This document shows positions 9,296-19,647 of a DNA stretch of 64,000 nt, piece after piece. The DNA lies in NCBI GenBank assembly GCA_037178625.1, contig CM074145.1:558001-622000 (forward strand), written 5' to 3'. Numbering within the stretch: position 1 is the first letter of the stretch; the number at the start of each line of letters is the position of its first letter. The stretch is from Skeletonema tropicum. Its lineage: Eukaryota; Bacillariophyta; Thalassiosirophyceae; Thalassiosirales; Thalassiosiraceae. Below the pieces are notes generated by a model that saw nothing but the letters and a program-made list of their open reading frames with translations, did not search any database and was not told the DNA's origin. Both the position numbers and the translations under genes were made by a program.

Positions 9296-11042
9296 CACCG
9301 CTCGCCCCACAACACGCGTAAAACGTGGAGGGGCGTCCTGCATCTCTGCCGTGGCTTGTGAGGCCAGAGCGAAGTCGTTCATACGAGCACTATCATCCAA
9401 CTTTTCTTGGTAAGAAGCACCTAAACTACATTGAAGAAAGCTTTTGGTGTTGCCTCTCCTAATACTGTAATACCTGCTACTCAGATGTCTCGAAATCTGC
9501 AGCGTAACACCTGTATCTGGCACAGAAAAAGTTGTTTCCCCATCGTCGAGGAAGTTGTTAATGACACTGTTGTTGTTTGTGCTGATGACATTATTGTTGT
9601 TCATGCTAATACGGAAACAATTGTCGATGAAGGTGGCACGACCAATGAGATTGTCGATCTCTAAACTGCTGTGCCGTTTGTGGCTGCTGGCTTTTTTAAT
9701 TACCCGCCAGAAGGTAATCTGCACAATCCTCTCTGCTTTTCCCAATCCACCCCTGGCAGGGGGTGGCCACGGCGGCTTCGGGGAGGGTTCTGGTAATAAA
9801 CCTGCTATTTTCCTAATCTGGTCCACTGCCGTAACTGGTGCTCCCTCTCCATGATGCTCATTATTGTTGTTCATGCTAATACGGAAACAATTGTCGATGA
9901 AGGTGGCACGACCAATGAGATTGTCGATCTCTAAACTGCTGTGCCGTTTGTGGCTGCTGGCTTTTTTAATTACCCGCCAGAAGGTAATCTGCACAATCCT
10001 CTCTGCTTTTCCCAATCCACCCCTGGCAGGGGGTGGCCACGGCGGCTTCGGGGGGGGTTCTGGTAATAAACCTGCTATTTTCCTAATCTGGTCCACTGCC
10101 GTAACTGGTGCTCCCTCTCCATGATGCTCATTATTGTTGTTCATGCTAATACGGAAACAATTGTCGATGAAGGTGGCACGACCAATGAGATTGTCGATCT
10201 CTAAACTGCTGTGCCGTTTGTGGCTGCTGGCTTTTTTAATTACCCGCCAGAAGGTAATCTGCACAATCCTCTCTGCTTTTCCCAATCCACCCCTGGCAGG
10301 GGGTGGCCACGGCGGCTTCGGGGGGGGGTTCTGGTAATAAACCTGCTATTTTCCTAATCTGGTCCACTGCCGTAACTGGTGCTCCCTCTCCATGATGCTC
10401 ATTATTGTTGTTCATGCTAATACGGAAACAATTGTCGATGAAGGTGGCACGACCAATGAGATTGTCGATCTCTAAACTGCTGTGCCGTTTGTGGCTGCTG
10501 GCTTTTTTAATTACCCGCCAGAAGGTAATCTGCACAATCCTCTCTGCTTTTCCCAATCCACCCCTGGCAGGGGGTGGCCACGGCGGCTTCGGGGGGGGTT
10601 CTGGTAATAAACCTGCTATTTTCCTAATCTGGTCCACTGCCGTAACTGGTGCTCCCTCTCCATGATGCTGGTAATCCCATCTCCGGTGGGATGTTCCCTC
10701 CCATTTCTTATCCATCATATCCATATCCTCCATCGGTGCCCATCCAACTAATGTCTTCTTTACAAAAATTACCTGCCAAATTCCCTGCCTTCTATCCGTT
10801 CCCTGCATGGTCGTCTCTCCATGATATCGTCTCCTGTGTCTCTGCCCGACGACGTGTAACCTCAACGCCGTGACCAATTTTCCATCGATTCTCTTTATCT
10901 CCTCTGGTAACAAACGAATTCTGATACTGTTTTTCAACCATGTAGCTCTCATCGTTGTCGTGTCCCCTGTATGTTTTAAAGAATTATTTCTAATATCTCC
11001 TAGTAATGCTAAGGTGTGTTCGGTGGCTGTTCCGGCCGCCAT
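9293..11042 (-). CDS. ORF1 of element A with four tandem 90-residue repeats and one frameshift
   Basis: The ORF begins MAAGTATEHTLALLGDIRNN at 11042 and ends GRAV at the TAATG overlap. One extra G in a G-run (10320-10328, nine Gs where the other copies have eight positions) breaks it into two frames. Without that base it would be 582 residues. The middle consists of four 90-residue repeats, each with GAPVTAVDQIRKIAGLLPEP, a Pro-rich KPPWPPPARGG stretch, and RIVQITFWRVIKKASSHKR, ending in an Asn run. ORF1 proteins of LINEs usually bind RNA; the Arg/Lys-rich stretches would fit, but I see no zinc knuckle or RRM. Its placement directly upstream of the endonuclease supports the assignment. The frameshift could be real decay or a homopolymer error. 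Confidence 0.7.
9591..10671. repeat. Four tandem copies of a 270-bp unit inside ORF1
   Basis: Units start at 9591, 9861, 10131 and 10402. They are almost identical. Copy 1 has an A inside the G-run and copy 3 has one extra G, giving 271 bases. The unit length is a multiple of three, so the repeat expands the protein in frame by 90 residues per copy. The near-identity implies recent amplification. Confidence 0.95.
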
Positions 11043-11194
11043 GGTTATTATCTATCTCTGTACGAGGTGTACTAGTTCCTACGTAGCAATTATTTTCCCA
11101 TTTTTCAATATTTTTCGACAATTCAGCGCGGATTGTGAGAGAGGGTGAGTTCAAGAGTGTACATGACGCAATGCCACTTGTGTTATTGTAATCA

Positions 11195-12418
11195 CTAACT
11201 TGTTTTCAATTGTTTAACATCAATTTGAGCATCGGGGTGTGGTGCTGCTGGTCTCTTCGTATCGTTGCTCGTCTTCGACCCTGCGGGATTTGGGGTTGCC
11301 TCTCGCTTGGTCTCTCTGCTCTTCTTGTTCTTGTCGACGCCTGCTGGAGCGGGATGCGGTGTTGCTGGTCTCTTAGTATCGTTGCTTAGCTTCCTCTCAA
11401 CGCCTGCGGGATGTGGGGTTGCCGGTTGTTTGGTCTCTTTGCTCTTCTTGTTCTTGTCCACGCATGCATTCAAATTTGATCGCAGAGACATGTCATGCTT
11501 TTGACAATGTTGTTCCTTCCACCGACGAAATACAACTGCAAACCTAGAGTGGATCATCTTCCGAAGAATAATTTGGTACACTTCCTCTATCGCATCTTGC
11601 CGGAAATTCATCGAGGGGGACTGACACAATGATACAAATTTGGAGTGGATGGATGAGTTGTGCATCACAAGATGTTTTCCATCCTTGAAACAAGAACGAA
11701 GGTTTTGTTTCATACGTTCCTGTGTAAATGCGTTGCGGATGACTTCCATTGCATCCTTGCCCCATTCAAAGAAGTAAGATGACACCAACGTAAGTCCACC
11801 ACAGTTTACCATTGACATGTTTGTATCGTAGTACTTTGCCAAGTACTCCTCATCTGCATCTTCCTCCAACATTATCATTGACGACAGTAAGCGCTTACTC
11901 TCATTCTCTTCCTCGTTATCATCTCTATATTTCTTCAGTGCACTAAACATAGACCATCCCACAAAGCTGTTGACTTCATTAATCTCCTCTGATGATGATA
12001 ATTTTGAAGTTTGCTTCTGTTTCAACAACTGTGGATTCCTCTTTGTTCGAGCATGCCGTAGTTCAGACGTCAGCCAGTCCTGGTGGAGTTGCGATAGCAT
12101 CATTCCAAGGAGCATACACCCCGGGCGAGACCAACCGGCAATTGGTAGACCCAGCGTTCGACCCCTGGGCAATAGTCCCTCGGTAAACATTATATTTATA
12201 TCTTTCTTATTAGGACCGACACTGTACGCATCTGACTTAGACTGAATATAGTTCTCTGTGAGAGCAACGCTCCACTTAGAACATCGTATCGCTCCGCTCG
12301 GCTCATCTTCCCCATGGAGATGCTCCGCTCGCTGCGCTCGCTTCGCATAAATAATGTTTGTACAAAAGAGAGTGCGGCAAGCCTTCCGACTTTTCGAAGT
12401 ATTGTACCTCTCGTACAT
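11195..12418 (-). CDS. Hypothetical protein with basic Pro-rich C-terminal repeats
   Basis: A 407-residue minus-strand ORF that I do not recognise. Residues about 150-325 look globular, with alternating hydrophobic and charged segments (FVGWSMFSALKKY, NCGGLTLVSSYFFEWGKDAM, RFAVVFRRWKEQH). The last 75 residues are degenerate repeats of a Lys-Arg-Pro-Ala-Thr-Pro-His-Pro-Ala type, mirrored at DNA level around 11225-11470. The first 100 residues are of doubtful coding character and overlap a GCTCCGCTCG-rich stretch (12285-12345), so the true start may be further in or on another exon. It lies just upstream of element A and could be host or element-derived. No catalytic motif is visible. Confidence 0.5.
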   Translation of the reverse strand: MYERYNTSKSRKACRTLFCTNIIYAKRAQRAEHLHGEDEPSGAIRCSKWSVALTENYIQSKSDAYSVGPNKKDINIMFTEGLLPRGRTLGLPIAGWSRPGCMLLGMMLSQLHQDWLTSELRHARTKRNPQLLKQKQTSKLSSSEEINEVNSFVGWSMFSALKKYRDDNEEENESKRLLSSMIMLEEDADEEYLAKYYDTNMSMVNCGGLTLVSSYFFEWGKDAMEVIRNAFTQERMKQNLRSCFKDGKHLVMHNSSIHSKFVSLCQSPSMNFRQDAIEEVYQIILRKMIHSRFAVVFRRWKEQHCQKHDMSLRSNLNACVDKNKKSKETKQPATPHPAGVERKLSNDTKRPATPHPAPAGVDKNKKSRETKREATPNPAGSKTSNDTKRPAAPHPDAQIDVKQLKTS

Positions 12419-13610
12419 AGACGAAAAACAAACGGCATGCTATGAGTGGTCTGTCTGCGACACGCAGCCCTTCTTTTATTGCTCTGCCTCTCTCTACATG
12501 CAAGATCAATGCAGGCAATTTTTTCAGGCTGTGGGCTTCAACAAATTTGGGGGCGAGAAAAGGGGAGAAAAAAAGAGGAGAAAACTCGCCGGCACAAACA
12601 TCCATGGCCGGCGGAGACGTCGACGCTCCGGAGAGGGTACTTATCATCGAAGTCATTACAGTGCACTGGTGAGTCCTTTGGCATTATCTATCACACAAGC
12701 GTCAAGCCAGGTTGGTGACGATTCCGATGTAGATGATGAGGAGCTGACAGAATGGCGGCAGCCGCTGCGGATGATCTCTCCGATGATGGACTTGATGCTG
12801 GAGTGGAGGCTGCCATCGATATGCCTCCTTCTTCGAGTTGGTTGTCGAAACTCCTGGAAGAAATCGTTCCACAGAGAGAATGCATTCAAACTACGAGTGG
12901 GAATACTTGAAAGCCAATGTCGGTCGATAACTACTCCGGAATAAGATTGACTGACTTCGCTACAAGCTGGAACAACTGGGTCGATACTCTTGGGCATTCC
13001 AAGCCAACAGTGACGCACAAGTGCCAGTCTCTTCAGGAGGCCTATAAAACTATGAAGAGCAGGGTGGTAGAGGCAGCCACTCTTCGTCCTCACACCAAGG
13101 CTATCCACAGTGCTCCTGCAAGAATAACTGGTATAATGTTCATTGCAGTTATATATAATAACGTAGCATATGCGTAGCAGTAACCGCTCTACTGAGCGCA
13201 TAGACGCATTCTTAACAATATTTGATTGATAAACTGCTATGGAGTAGCATTTGTGCACTATGTGAAGTGAGGTGGTGAAAATTGTGCAAAATTACAAGCA
13301 TCGTAACTATGTAATAATAAGACAGCGACCGTTGCAGTTACCAGCCTATGGGGTGCAACAATGAAATCTGCATGATATTTTGGTATTGCGGGTAATCTAG
13401 ATTACTATTTGACTCACCATCAGTGGCGTTTTATGCGTCGTGAAGTTGATGTAATATTGCATCATTGCGCCGACATCGAGTTGCAGCGGTGGTAAGTTTC
13501 GCAAGGGGGCAAGCCCCATGCCCTCCAGCAAGAGATCTGGGATGTCACGTTAATGATGGGTGTCAACAAATGTGATGGAACGGATCTTGAATTTTAACTA
13601 ATCCCACATA
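12419..13610. other. About 1.2 kb with broken coding-like fragments on the plus strand
   Basis: Short plus-strand frames look protein-like but do not join without shifts: MAGGDVDAPERVLIIEVITV (from 12602, followed by a plausible GTGAGT donor at about 12666), DDLSDDGLDAGVEAAIDMPP (from about 12770), HSNYEWEYLKANVGR (about 12885) and SVDNYSGIRLTDFATSWNNW (from 12920). This may be a decayed gene or a mobile-element remnant. I cannot name it. Long ORFs in several other frames here are probably chance. Confidence 0.3.
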
Positions 13611-13703
13611 GACGAGAGTTGCATTGTGTGATTATAGCGTGACGAGAGTTGCATCTTCTACCTACGTGACGAGAGTTGCAGCCCCAACGTGACGAGAGTT
13701 GCA
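13611..13703 (+). repeat. Four direct copies of GACGAGAGTTGCA
   Basis: Exact 13-base copies begin at 13611, 13641, 13668 and 13691, spaced 30, 27 and 23 bases. The last three are extended to GTGACGAGAGTTGCA. The spacers are unrelated. They lie about 260 bases beyond the 3' end of the ankyrin-like gene. The regular cluster suggests a protein-binding array or a decayed minisatellite. Confidence 0.85.
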
Positions 13704-13964
13704 GCCCACAGCCTGAGAACGCTGCCTCAATGCAGATGCAAGATCGTGCACGGCCGGCAGGCGCACGACAGGGTTACATCTTGTCGACGTCGCAACGGGA
13801 CTGCTTGTCGCAAGCAGCGGGAATGCGAGGATGAAGCAGATGAATGTAAAAATTACTTAAATGTACAAACATAAAGAAAACCTTCAGAAGCCTCGAAATT
13901 ATGAAAAACATCTACATGTAACGCTATTGCAGCTGCTCAAGAGTCGCAACCATCGCGAAACTCA

Positions 13965-15671
13965 TCAGTAATCCCCAGGAAACTCATACGAACTTCCTGA
14001 TCCATAGCTAAGTTCATCATCAGATTCTTCATCTTCACTACCACTACCACCATCTTCTTGCCGTCGCCTCTCCGCCCTCCAAGTTGGATCCAGAGCCTCG
14101 AACTCGTCCAGTCGAGCAACTTGCGACTCCTTCCCTTCCCACTTCTTTTTCAACATGCGATAATAGTCGCTCAAAGTGAGCATCCCCGCTTCACTATTCT
14201 TCAGGCTATTGTAGGACGAAGACATCTCGGAAGCAAGATCAATTGCATCTCTTTCTTTACGACTCAAAGACCTCATATAATCCCTATTTTGTTTGCGCGT
14301 TTCCAACTTCTTTGCCTTATGTAATTGATCCAACTCATCGATCTTGACTTCGGTCGGGAATAGCAATGCAAATGGGAGACCAAGGTCAATCAAACAATCC
14401 AACATCTTCATTTGCTCCTTGTATGCGGCTGCAGATCTCATGCGACGCCTCACTCTAGACGATTCAAATGCGTAGTCTTCCTCGAGGAGACCTCCAGACC
14501 ATCTTGGGTTATCTTCGTACTCTGCAAGTTCAAAGATTCGCTTGCAGATTGTACGCTTGAAATTAGCATGAAAAACCCATCGGAATTGAAACCCGCAGTC
14601 TTCAATGAGTGTTTTCAACATGGCCTTCATATTCTTCAAAATAACCCACTCCATAACGAAGGCGGGTGAACAGTGGTCATATGTAGAGAAAGGGCTTGCG
14701 CTTTGTAAGCCCAATGGTGCATCAATATCCGCCTCCAGTTCATTAATTGCAGTCAAAACAATGTTGGAATAACCCAAAATGGCACCCAGATGCAATGGTG
14801 ACAAGAAAAACTTTTGTTCGAAGCCGCAGTGTCGAATAGGCTTATCACTCAATTCCAAAAGTGTGTCAATTGTTAAATCATCCAAATCTCCATATCCACC
14901 CTCAATTAAATCTCTCATTACTCCATCCAATCCATACAACACGGCAAACCGTAGAATATCTACACGATCTTCACACTCATCTGATTTGCTCCGAACATAA
15001 CTCAACAAATTCAGTAGTAAATCACACAGCGGTAACTTAGTAACCTCATCCTTCAACGCTTCCCAAACAACATGCTCCTCAGCTGGTACATCCGCACCCT
15101 TATCGTGCAATTTTCGCAATGGAAAAGATCCATCTAACAATTCCTCGACACGTTCTCCCCCCAAGAACATCTCCAACCAAACTTTGTAGTCTGGACGAGG
15201 ACCTTTTGCAAATGATCCTGTGGGTTGATCAAACCATTCATCATGGACACCTCTCGCGCGGATGGGGGGGTTCCCCCCTCTCATTTCAGTTTCATTGAAT
15301 AAGTTCGTTTCTCTGTCGTAGTAGTCACTGGTGAATTGGATGGCATGATTGATGACAATTTGAGGGGATTGACCAACATGGTCTGTGAATAGTTTGTTGA
15401 GTGTCGAATTGAGTGTTTCCTCAGCTGTTGTTCCGGCAATGGATGAACTATTAGTAGGGGATGAGGAGGCAGAGTTGATTGCAGATATAACTGCCAGATC
15501 AAGCGGCTTTCCTCCCTTCAATTCAACGAGGAGGGATATGAGCTTGGATGCTTTTGCTGACGAGGGCATCACTATTTGATTGTTGGGATCTTCCGTCTTG
15601 GCCTTTTTTGCCGGCGGTGGATTCACTTCGTCGTCTTCTTCTTCTCTACCGCTGCTGAATATTTGCCCCAT
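13965..15671 (-). CDS. Ankyrin-like protein with possible N-myristoylation signal
   Basis: A 568-residue ORF starting MGQIFSSGRE, which fits the MGxxxS pattern for N-myristoylation (inference), followed by an acidic stretch and a nuclear-signal-like PPAKKAKTED. The centre (about residues 240-320) has ankyrin-type helices: RFAVLYGLDGVMRDLIEGG and then SPLHLGAILGYSNIVLTAIN. These are diverged repeats, so the role is probably protein-protein contact. The C-terminal 150 residues are highly charged and end in an acidic Ser/Gly-rich tail (GSGSEDEESDDELSYGSGSS). No enzyme motif is seen. The single exon starts at the first ATG of the frame. The family is known broadly in protists; no specific function can be given. 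Confidence 0.75.
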   Translation of the reverse strand: MGQIFSSGREEEDDEVNPPPAKKAKTEDPNNQIVMPSSAKASKLISLLVELKGGKPLDLAVISAINSASSSPTNSSSIAGTTAEETLNSTLNKLFTDHVGQSPQIVINHAIQFTSDYYDRETNLFNETEMRGGNPPIRARGVHDEWFDQPTGSFAKGPRPDYKVWLEMFLGGERVEELLDGSFPLRKLHDKGADVPAEEHVVWEALKDEVTKLPLCDLLLNLLSYVRSKSDECEDRVDILRFAVLYGLDGVMRDLIEGGYGDLDDLTIDTLLELSDKPIRHCGFEQKFFLSPLHLGAILGYSNIVLTAINELEADIDAPLGLQSASPFSTYDHCSPAFVMEWVILKNMKAMLKTLIEDCGFQFRWVFHANFKRTICKRIFELAEYEDNPRWSGGLLEEDYAFESSRVRRRMRSAAAYKEQMKMLDCLIDLGLPFALLFPTEVKIDELDQLHKAKKLETRKQNRDYMRSLSRKERDAIDLASEMSSSYNSLKNSEAGMLTLSDYYRMLKKKWEGKESQVARLDEFEALDPTWRAERRRQEDGGSGSEDEESDDELSYGSGSSYEFPGDY

Positions 15672-15988
15672 TGCTGGATGATGATAAGTAAAAGTGCCAA
15701 GCTCTTAGGATGAAGATGATGGCTAAGCAGAGGGTACTAAAGCATCAATGCTGGGCCGAAGATTCATGTTGGAAAAGAAGTTGATGTGTTGATGCATCTT
15801 GTGTGCTGTGTGTTGCTTACAAGATTGAATTGGTTCGCGATTCGGAGATTTTCTCCTACGACTTCAGCACTTGCTTGATGGTACTTAGCTGTTCATTTCC
15901 TCCTCATGCTTGGTGCTTAGTATCTCTCTAGAGAGAGAGAAAGAGTATCCAGTGATGTTGTTGAAGAAAAAAGTCTATTACATGCATT

Positions 15989-16582
15989 GTATCTGGATTA
16001 CTTAAGTTAATTTAGTCCAATTCCATCTGAGATGTTAGATGGAAATCTACTCTATTAAATTCCTTTGCGTCGCAGCTCCTTAATTCTTTCTTCTTCCATA
16101 TCAAACAAGCCCGTGTCTACATCTGCCTCAGGGGGGAACATTGCTTAGTATAACAAACCAGGTTCCTCCCTCGTAGCAACACAACTCTTAAGAATCTTGA
16201 GGTATTTACGCACAAGGACTTTGTAATGTGCCCCTCTTCGCTTCTCCTGGTACAGCCGCTCTCCTGACATTGCTTGATCACCTGCTGCAAATGTTCGGTT
16301 GCTATGACGAAGAGTAACGAAAATTTCATCCAATACGGACTCCTCAATTCCGAGTTCCTCCAACTCTTTGATATCCTTTGGATCGACGTGACGTTCCCAG
16401 TTGTACAAGAAGTCATTATCCAATGTTGCAAGGGAACGTGCAGGCCGAGCAGCCTCACGTTTTCCTCTACGGAGCAACTTATCTTTCACAGGACGAAGAG
16501 TCACTTCAGCACCCCCAATAGTAGCACTGCCATTGCAGAGTTCAATCACCTCTTCAATCTCTCCCGGCAGTTCAAAGCCCAC
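15989..16582 (-). pseudogene. Truncated duplicate of the 3' end of the RGG/RRM gene at 19648-22773
   Basis: From GFELPGEI (16582) to the stop equivalent at 16055 this copy is nearly identical to the last 170 or so codons and part of the 3' flank of the downstream gene. It starts abruptly inside the parent exon, with no promoter or upstream exons. A GAG codon of the parent has become TAA after GLLY (around 16145), removing the last 29 residues. One extra codon (NDFLYNW against NDLYNW) keeps frame. The DUF285 gene lies between this copy and the parent, so the duplication is partial and dispersed, in the same orientation. Confidence 0.9.
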
Positions 16583-17470
16583 CTCTGTACGTCATCGTTT
16601 GAGGTAAAATTTATCCAAAGACTCCCGGCTATCAAAAATGAACCCTGTAAATGAGGCTGAAAATCTCTTGACAGAACGGGCCTTGAGACTTCTGCACTGC
16701 GTGAGCTTTTCTTGGCCACTCATGCTCTAGAGTACTGAATCTTGAAAACTTGCGATAGACCGTGCGTGCACAGATAGATAGCAATAGTCGGACTTGTTCA
16801 TTTCTTACGATGTTTAAGTAGGTACTCCTATTCTCTCAGAGTATTGTATCTACAGCCAACCAATGAAGGCGATGGGTGGCGTTTTGAAAAGCTGTTATTG
16901 AGATCAATCGATTAGGCGTACAATAAGCCCTGACTGGACGATTTCTGGGAATCAATGAGGCAATAACGGTCTACTTTCCCCAGCTCGACCGAATCCACGC
17001 CACTGTCAGAGCCAGATTTTCAAAGTAGAGGTCAAAATAATCAAAATTGACATCTTTTAACAACCGTTAAAAAGCTGACAATAATTCGCTATTGCTCTAT
17101 CAAAATATGAACATTGACTTGTAGACGCTGGTAAGAATATGACAGTTGTTGGCACTTTTATGATACAAAAACACACTTATTCTTGCAATGATGTATAATT
17201 CTTGCTATTTGGCTTGGGGTAATTTGGCTCTCAGTACTACTTTTGGCATCGTTCAAGAGGTAGGAGGCGAGCTTACTGCATGCTAATCAACAGGAGCTAG
17301 TGTTGATGAAAGGGAGCTTTGTTGCAACGAATGAATGCAGGCGGTTTTATTTGACCAAATTTCGTGTCATGTAAGGCAATTGTTACAATAAACAATTACG
17401 ACAAATGTTACATACAAATGCGATAATAAATTCATTCAGATTCAGGGATTGGATAGAAAAGAATCTTCAT
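16583..17470. other. Gene-free 890 bases
   Basis: No ORF with coding character. The segment near 16780-16840 (GTCGGACTTGTTCATTTCTT then ATGTTTAAGTAG) resembles 19475-19515 downstream of the parent RRM gene. This shows that flanking DNA was also shared between the two loci. Confidence 0.5.
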
Positions 17471-19081
17471 CTATCCAGAGCAAATGGAAGCACAGAATGG
17501 TCCTCCTTGCTCTGCCTTTGGGTTGCCTTTATGTGTGCAACCTGAATCACGAAAGATATCATTAGCACTAGAGTAGGGGAAACGATTAAAGTCCCTCCAT
17601 GCGCATAGATCCTGGTTGAATGATGATGCTCCATAGAACATGCGGAACATAGAAGTCACTGCAGCCGTATTCCAAGACGAGATGTCTCCATTAAACGATG
17701 ATGCTTGCCATAACATGCCAGTCATATTAGTCACTGCAGCCGTGTTCCAAGACGAAATGTCGCCATTGAAGGATGATGCTCCCCGGAACATATCATTCAT
17801 ATCAGTCACTGCGGCCGTGATCCAAGACGAGATGTCACCATTAAAGGATGATGCACTATGGAACATGTAATTCATATCAGTCACTGCAGCCGTGTTCCAA
17901 GACGAAATGTCGCCATTAAAGGATGAAGCTCCATCGAACATGTAACTCATATCTAACACTGCAGCCGTGTTCCAAGATGACATGTCGCCATTAAAGGATG
18001 ATGCACGAGTGAACATGCCATTCATATCAGTCACTGCAGCCGTGTTCCAAGAAGAGATGTCGCCATTAAAGGATGATGCTCCTTCGAACATTCCATGCAT
18101 ACTGGTCACCGCAGCCGTGATCCAAGACGAAATGTCGCCATTAAAGGATGATGCTCCAGCAAACATGGCACCAATATCAGTCACTGCAGTCGTATTCCAA
18201 GATGAGATGTCGCCGTTAAAGGACAAAGCTAACCAGAACATGTATAACATAGAAGTCACTGCAGCCGTGTTCCAAGACGAGATGTCGCCATTAAAGGATG
18301 ATGCAAAAGAGAACATGTAACTCATATCAGTCACTGCAGCCGTGTTCCAAGACGAGATGTCGCCATTAAAGGATGATGCCGAATAGAACATGTGACTCAT
18401 AGAAGTCACTGCAGCCGTGTTCCAAGACGAGATGTCGCCATTAAAGGATGCTGCTTCATTGAACATGCGTAACATAGAAGTCACTGCAGCCGTGTTCCAA
18501 GACGAGATGTCGCCATCAAATGCTGTTGATCCATTAAACATGCCGCTCATATCTGACACTGATGTAGTATTCCATCTCGACAAATCCTGGTTGAATGATG
18601 AAGCTCCCGAGAACATTCCACTCATATCAGTAACTTTACCAACGTCCCACCCAGATATATCTTCGTCAAAGGTGTGCAGACCCTCAAATAAGCTTGCCAT
18701 ATTAGTTACGTTTACAACACACCATGATCCAATCGGCCATCCATACTTGTCAACAATACTAGCAGAACAAAAGTCTTGCCCTCTAGTAGGACAAAAGTCT
18801 TGCCCTTCATTATCACTACAGCCAGCTCGGACATACTGGTCAATGGCAGACTTGAGTATGTCACGATCAGTGAAGCATGTAAATTCATTGTTCCATGAAA
18901 GTTCAAATCCATCGTTGCTAAACAGTGTTCCGAGACAAACAGCTACTATAATCAGTATAAATATAATAACCAAGAATACTTTGATCCGCCTCTGTTTCCA
19001 CCACGGAAGTTCATTGTTACTATCGCCGTCATTCTGATGCACTTCTGCCGCTGCGACGGTAGCTTTGCTGTCCTCTGCCAT
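17471..19081 (-). CDS. BspA-like (DUF285) repeat protein, single-pass membrane anchor
   Basis: 536 residues. A short Lys/Glu-rich head is followed by a membrane segment (about residues 33-55, [20 protein letters not shown]), so this is probably a type II membrane protein with the repeats outside. From about residue 120 to 505 there are roughly 15 tandem units of about 24 residues with the core [20 protein letters not shown]. This is the DUF285/BspA-like repeat found in mycoplasma and bacteroidete surface proteins and expanded in diatoms. Near-identical neighbouring units suggest recent amplification. Cys residues before ([18 protein letters not shown]) and after the repeats may form disulphides. 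Note the back-to-back duplication of TRGQDFC-like text. The role is unknown; surface recognition or adhesion is the usual suggestion. Confidence 0.88.
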   Translation of the reverse strand: MAEDSKATVAAAEVHQNDGDSNNELPWWKQRRIKVFLVIIFILIIVAVCLGTLFSNDGFELSWNNEFTCFTDRDILKSAIDQYVRAGCSDNEGQDFCPTRGQDFCSASIVDKYGWPIGSWCVVNVTNMASLFEGLHTFDEDISGWDVGKVTDMSGMFSGASSFNQDLSRWNTTSVSDMSGMFNGSTAFDGDISSWNTAAVTSMLRMFNEAASFNGDISSWNTAAVTSMSHMFYSASSFNGDISSWNTAAVTDMSYMFSFASSFNGDISSWNTAAVTSMLYMFWLALSFNGDISSWNTTAVTDIGAMFAGASSFNGDISSWITAAVTSMHGMFEGASSFNGDISSWNTAAVTDMNGMFTRASSFNGDMSSWNTAAVLDMSYMFDGASSFNGDISSWNTAAVTDMNYMFHSASSFNGDISSWITAAVTDMNDMFRGASSFNGDISSWNTAAVTNMTGMLWQASSFNGDISSWNTAAVTSMFRMFYGASSFNQDLCAWRDFNRFPYSSANDIFRDSGCTHKGNPKAEQGGPFCASICSG

Positions 19082-19151
19082 TTTTTCTGTTGCTCTATTG
19101 TGATACTTCCGTAAGTACTTTTGTGGGGCATGTTGTGAAGGCTCTATCCAT

Positions 19152-19203
19152 CCAGCATGCAGGTTGGATATCCTGCATGCAGGATATCAAACCTGCATGC
19201 TGG
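19152..19203. repeat. 52-bp near-perfect nested palindrome upstream of the DUF285 gene
   Basis: The outer arms are CCAGCATGCAGGTT and AACCTGCATGCTGG. The inner 22 bases, GATATCCTGCATGCAGGATATC, are themselves a perfect palindrome. Only one base pair of the 26 mismatches. It lies 70 bases upstream of the DUF285 start codon, in its likely promoter or 5' UTR. The rest of 19082-19647 holds no gene; CAGAGTT repeats occur near 19325. Confidence 0.92.
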
Positions 19204-19647
19204 ATATCCAAGGTACATAAGGTTGATACATATGTACACTGTTCGCATTCGGGCGGCGAGAATGCTGAGTTGTATGTGCTTGGAAAAACAAGATTAAATG
19301 GGGTCGGGGTTCGTTAGAGCTCAGAGTTCAGAGTTCAGAGATTTTCTTCTGTGTTCTGTGACCTGTGACTTTTGCCTGCACTGTGTGAAAGCTTTGATGA
19401 CGAGCCATTGACTGACCTGATGGACTTGAAATCTTGCGTTGCACTGGCCCTGAATGGTGGCAAGAAGTAGTATGTAGTCGGACTCGCTCATTTCTTCCTA
19501 ATAATGTTTAAGTAGTATCTCTACAGTATCATACTTAAAATAACATGACGTACTTTAAAATAAATTATTAAGTATGTAGTCATGTTTAACAAGAAACCTA
19601 ATATTATCTGGATTAAGTTTCACATCTAATTCCATTTCAATCCACTA

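Larger units (their letters stand above)
1..11194 (-). mobile_element. Non-LTR retrotransposon (element A), interrupted and cut by the left window edge
   Basis: Three minus-strand blocks read in the order expected of a two-ORF LINE-like element: ORF1 (11042 to 9293), an APE-type endonuclease (9293 to 7401) and a reverse transcriptase plus RNase H (2816 to the edge). The endonuclease ORF stops after the residues KEVMSV and the RT frame picks up at TRVEVVQDDG. In the related plus-strand copy near 39 kb the equivalent residues (GVMNV then TRMEVAQDD) are contiguous. I infer one ancestral ORF2 split by about 4.6 kb of foreign DNA. The 5' end probably lies between 11043 and 11194. The 3' end is outside the window. 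Confidence 0.8.

Noticed and set aside
9591..10671. CRISPR-like array
   Set aside because: The units are contiguous 270-bp tandem repeats without spacers, in a eukaryotic retrotransposon ORF.
12140..12180. B-box-like GCGTTCGACCCCTGGG inside the 407-residue ORF
   Set aside because: The surrounding bases do not fold as a tRNA and no A box is placed correctly.
17640..19037. Plus-strand repeat ORFs ([17 protein letters not shown] type)
   Set aside because: They are the reverse strand of the DUF285 repeats, which match a known family on the minus strand.
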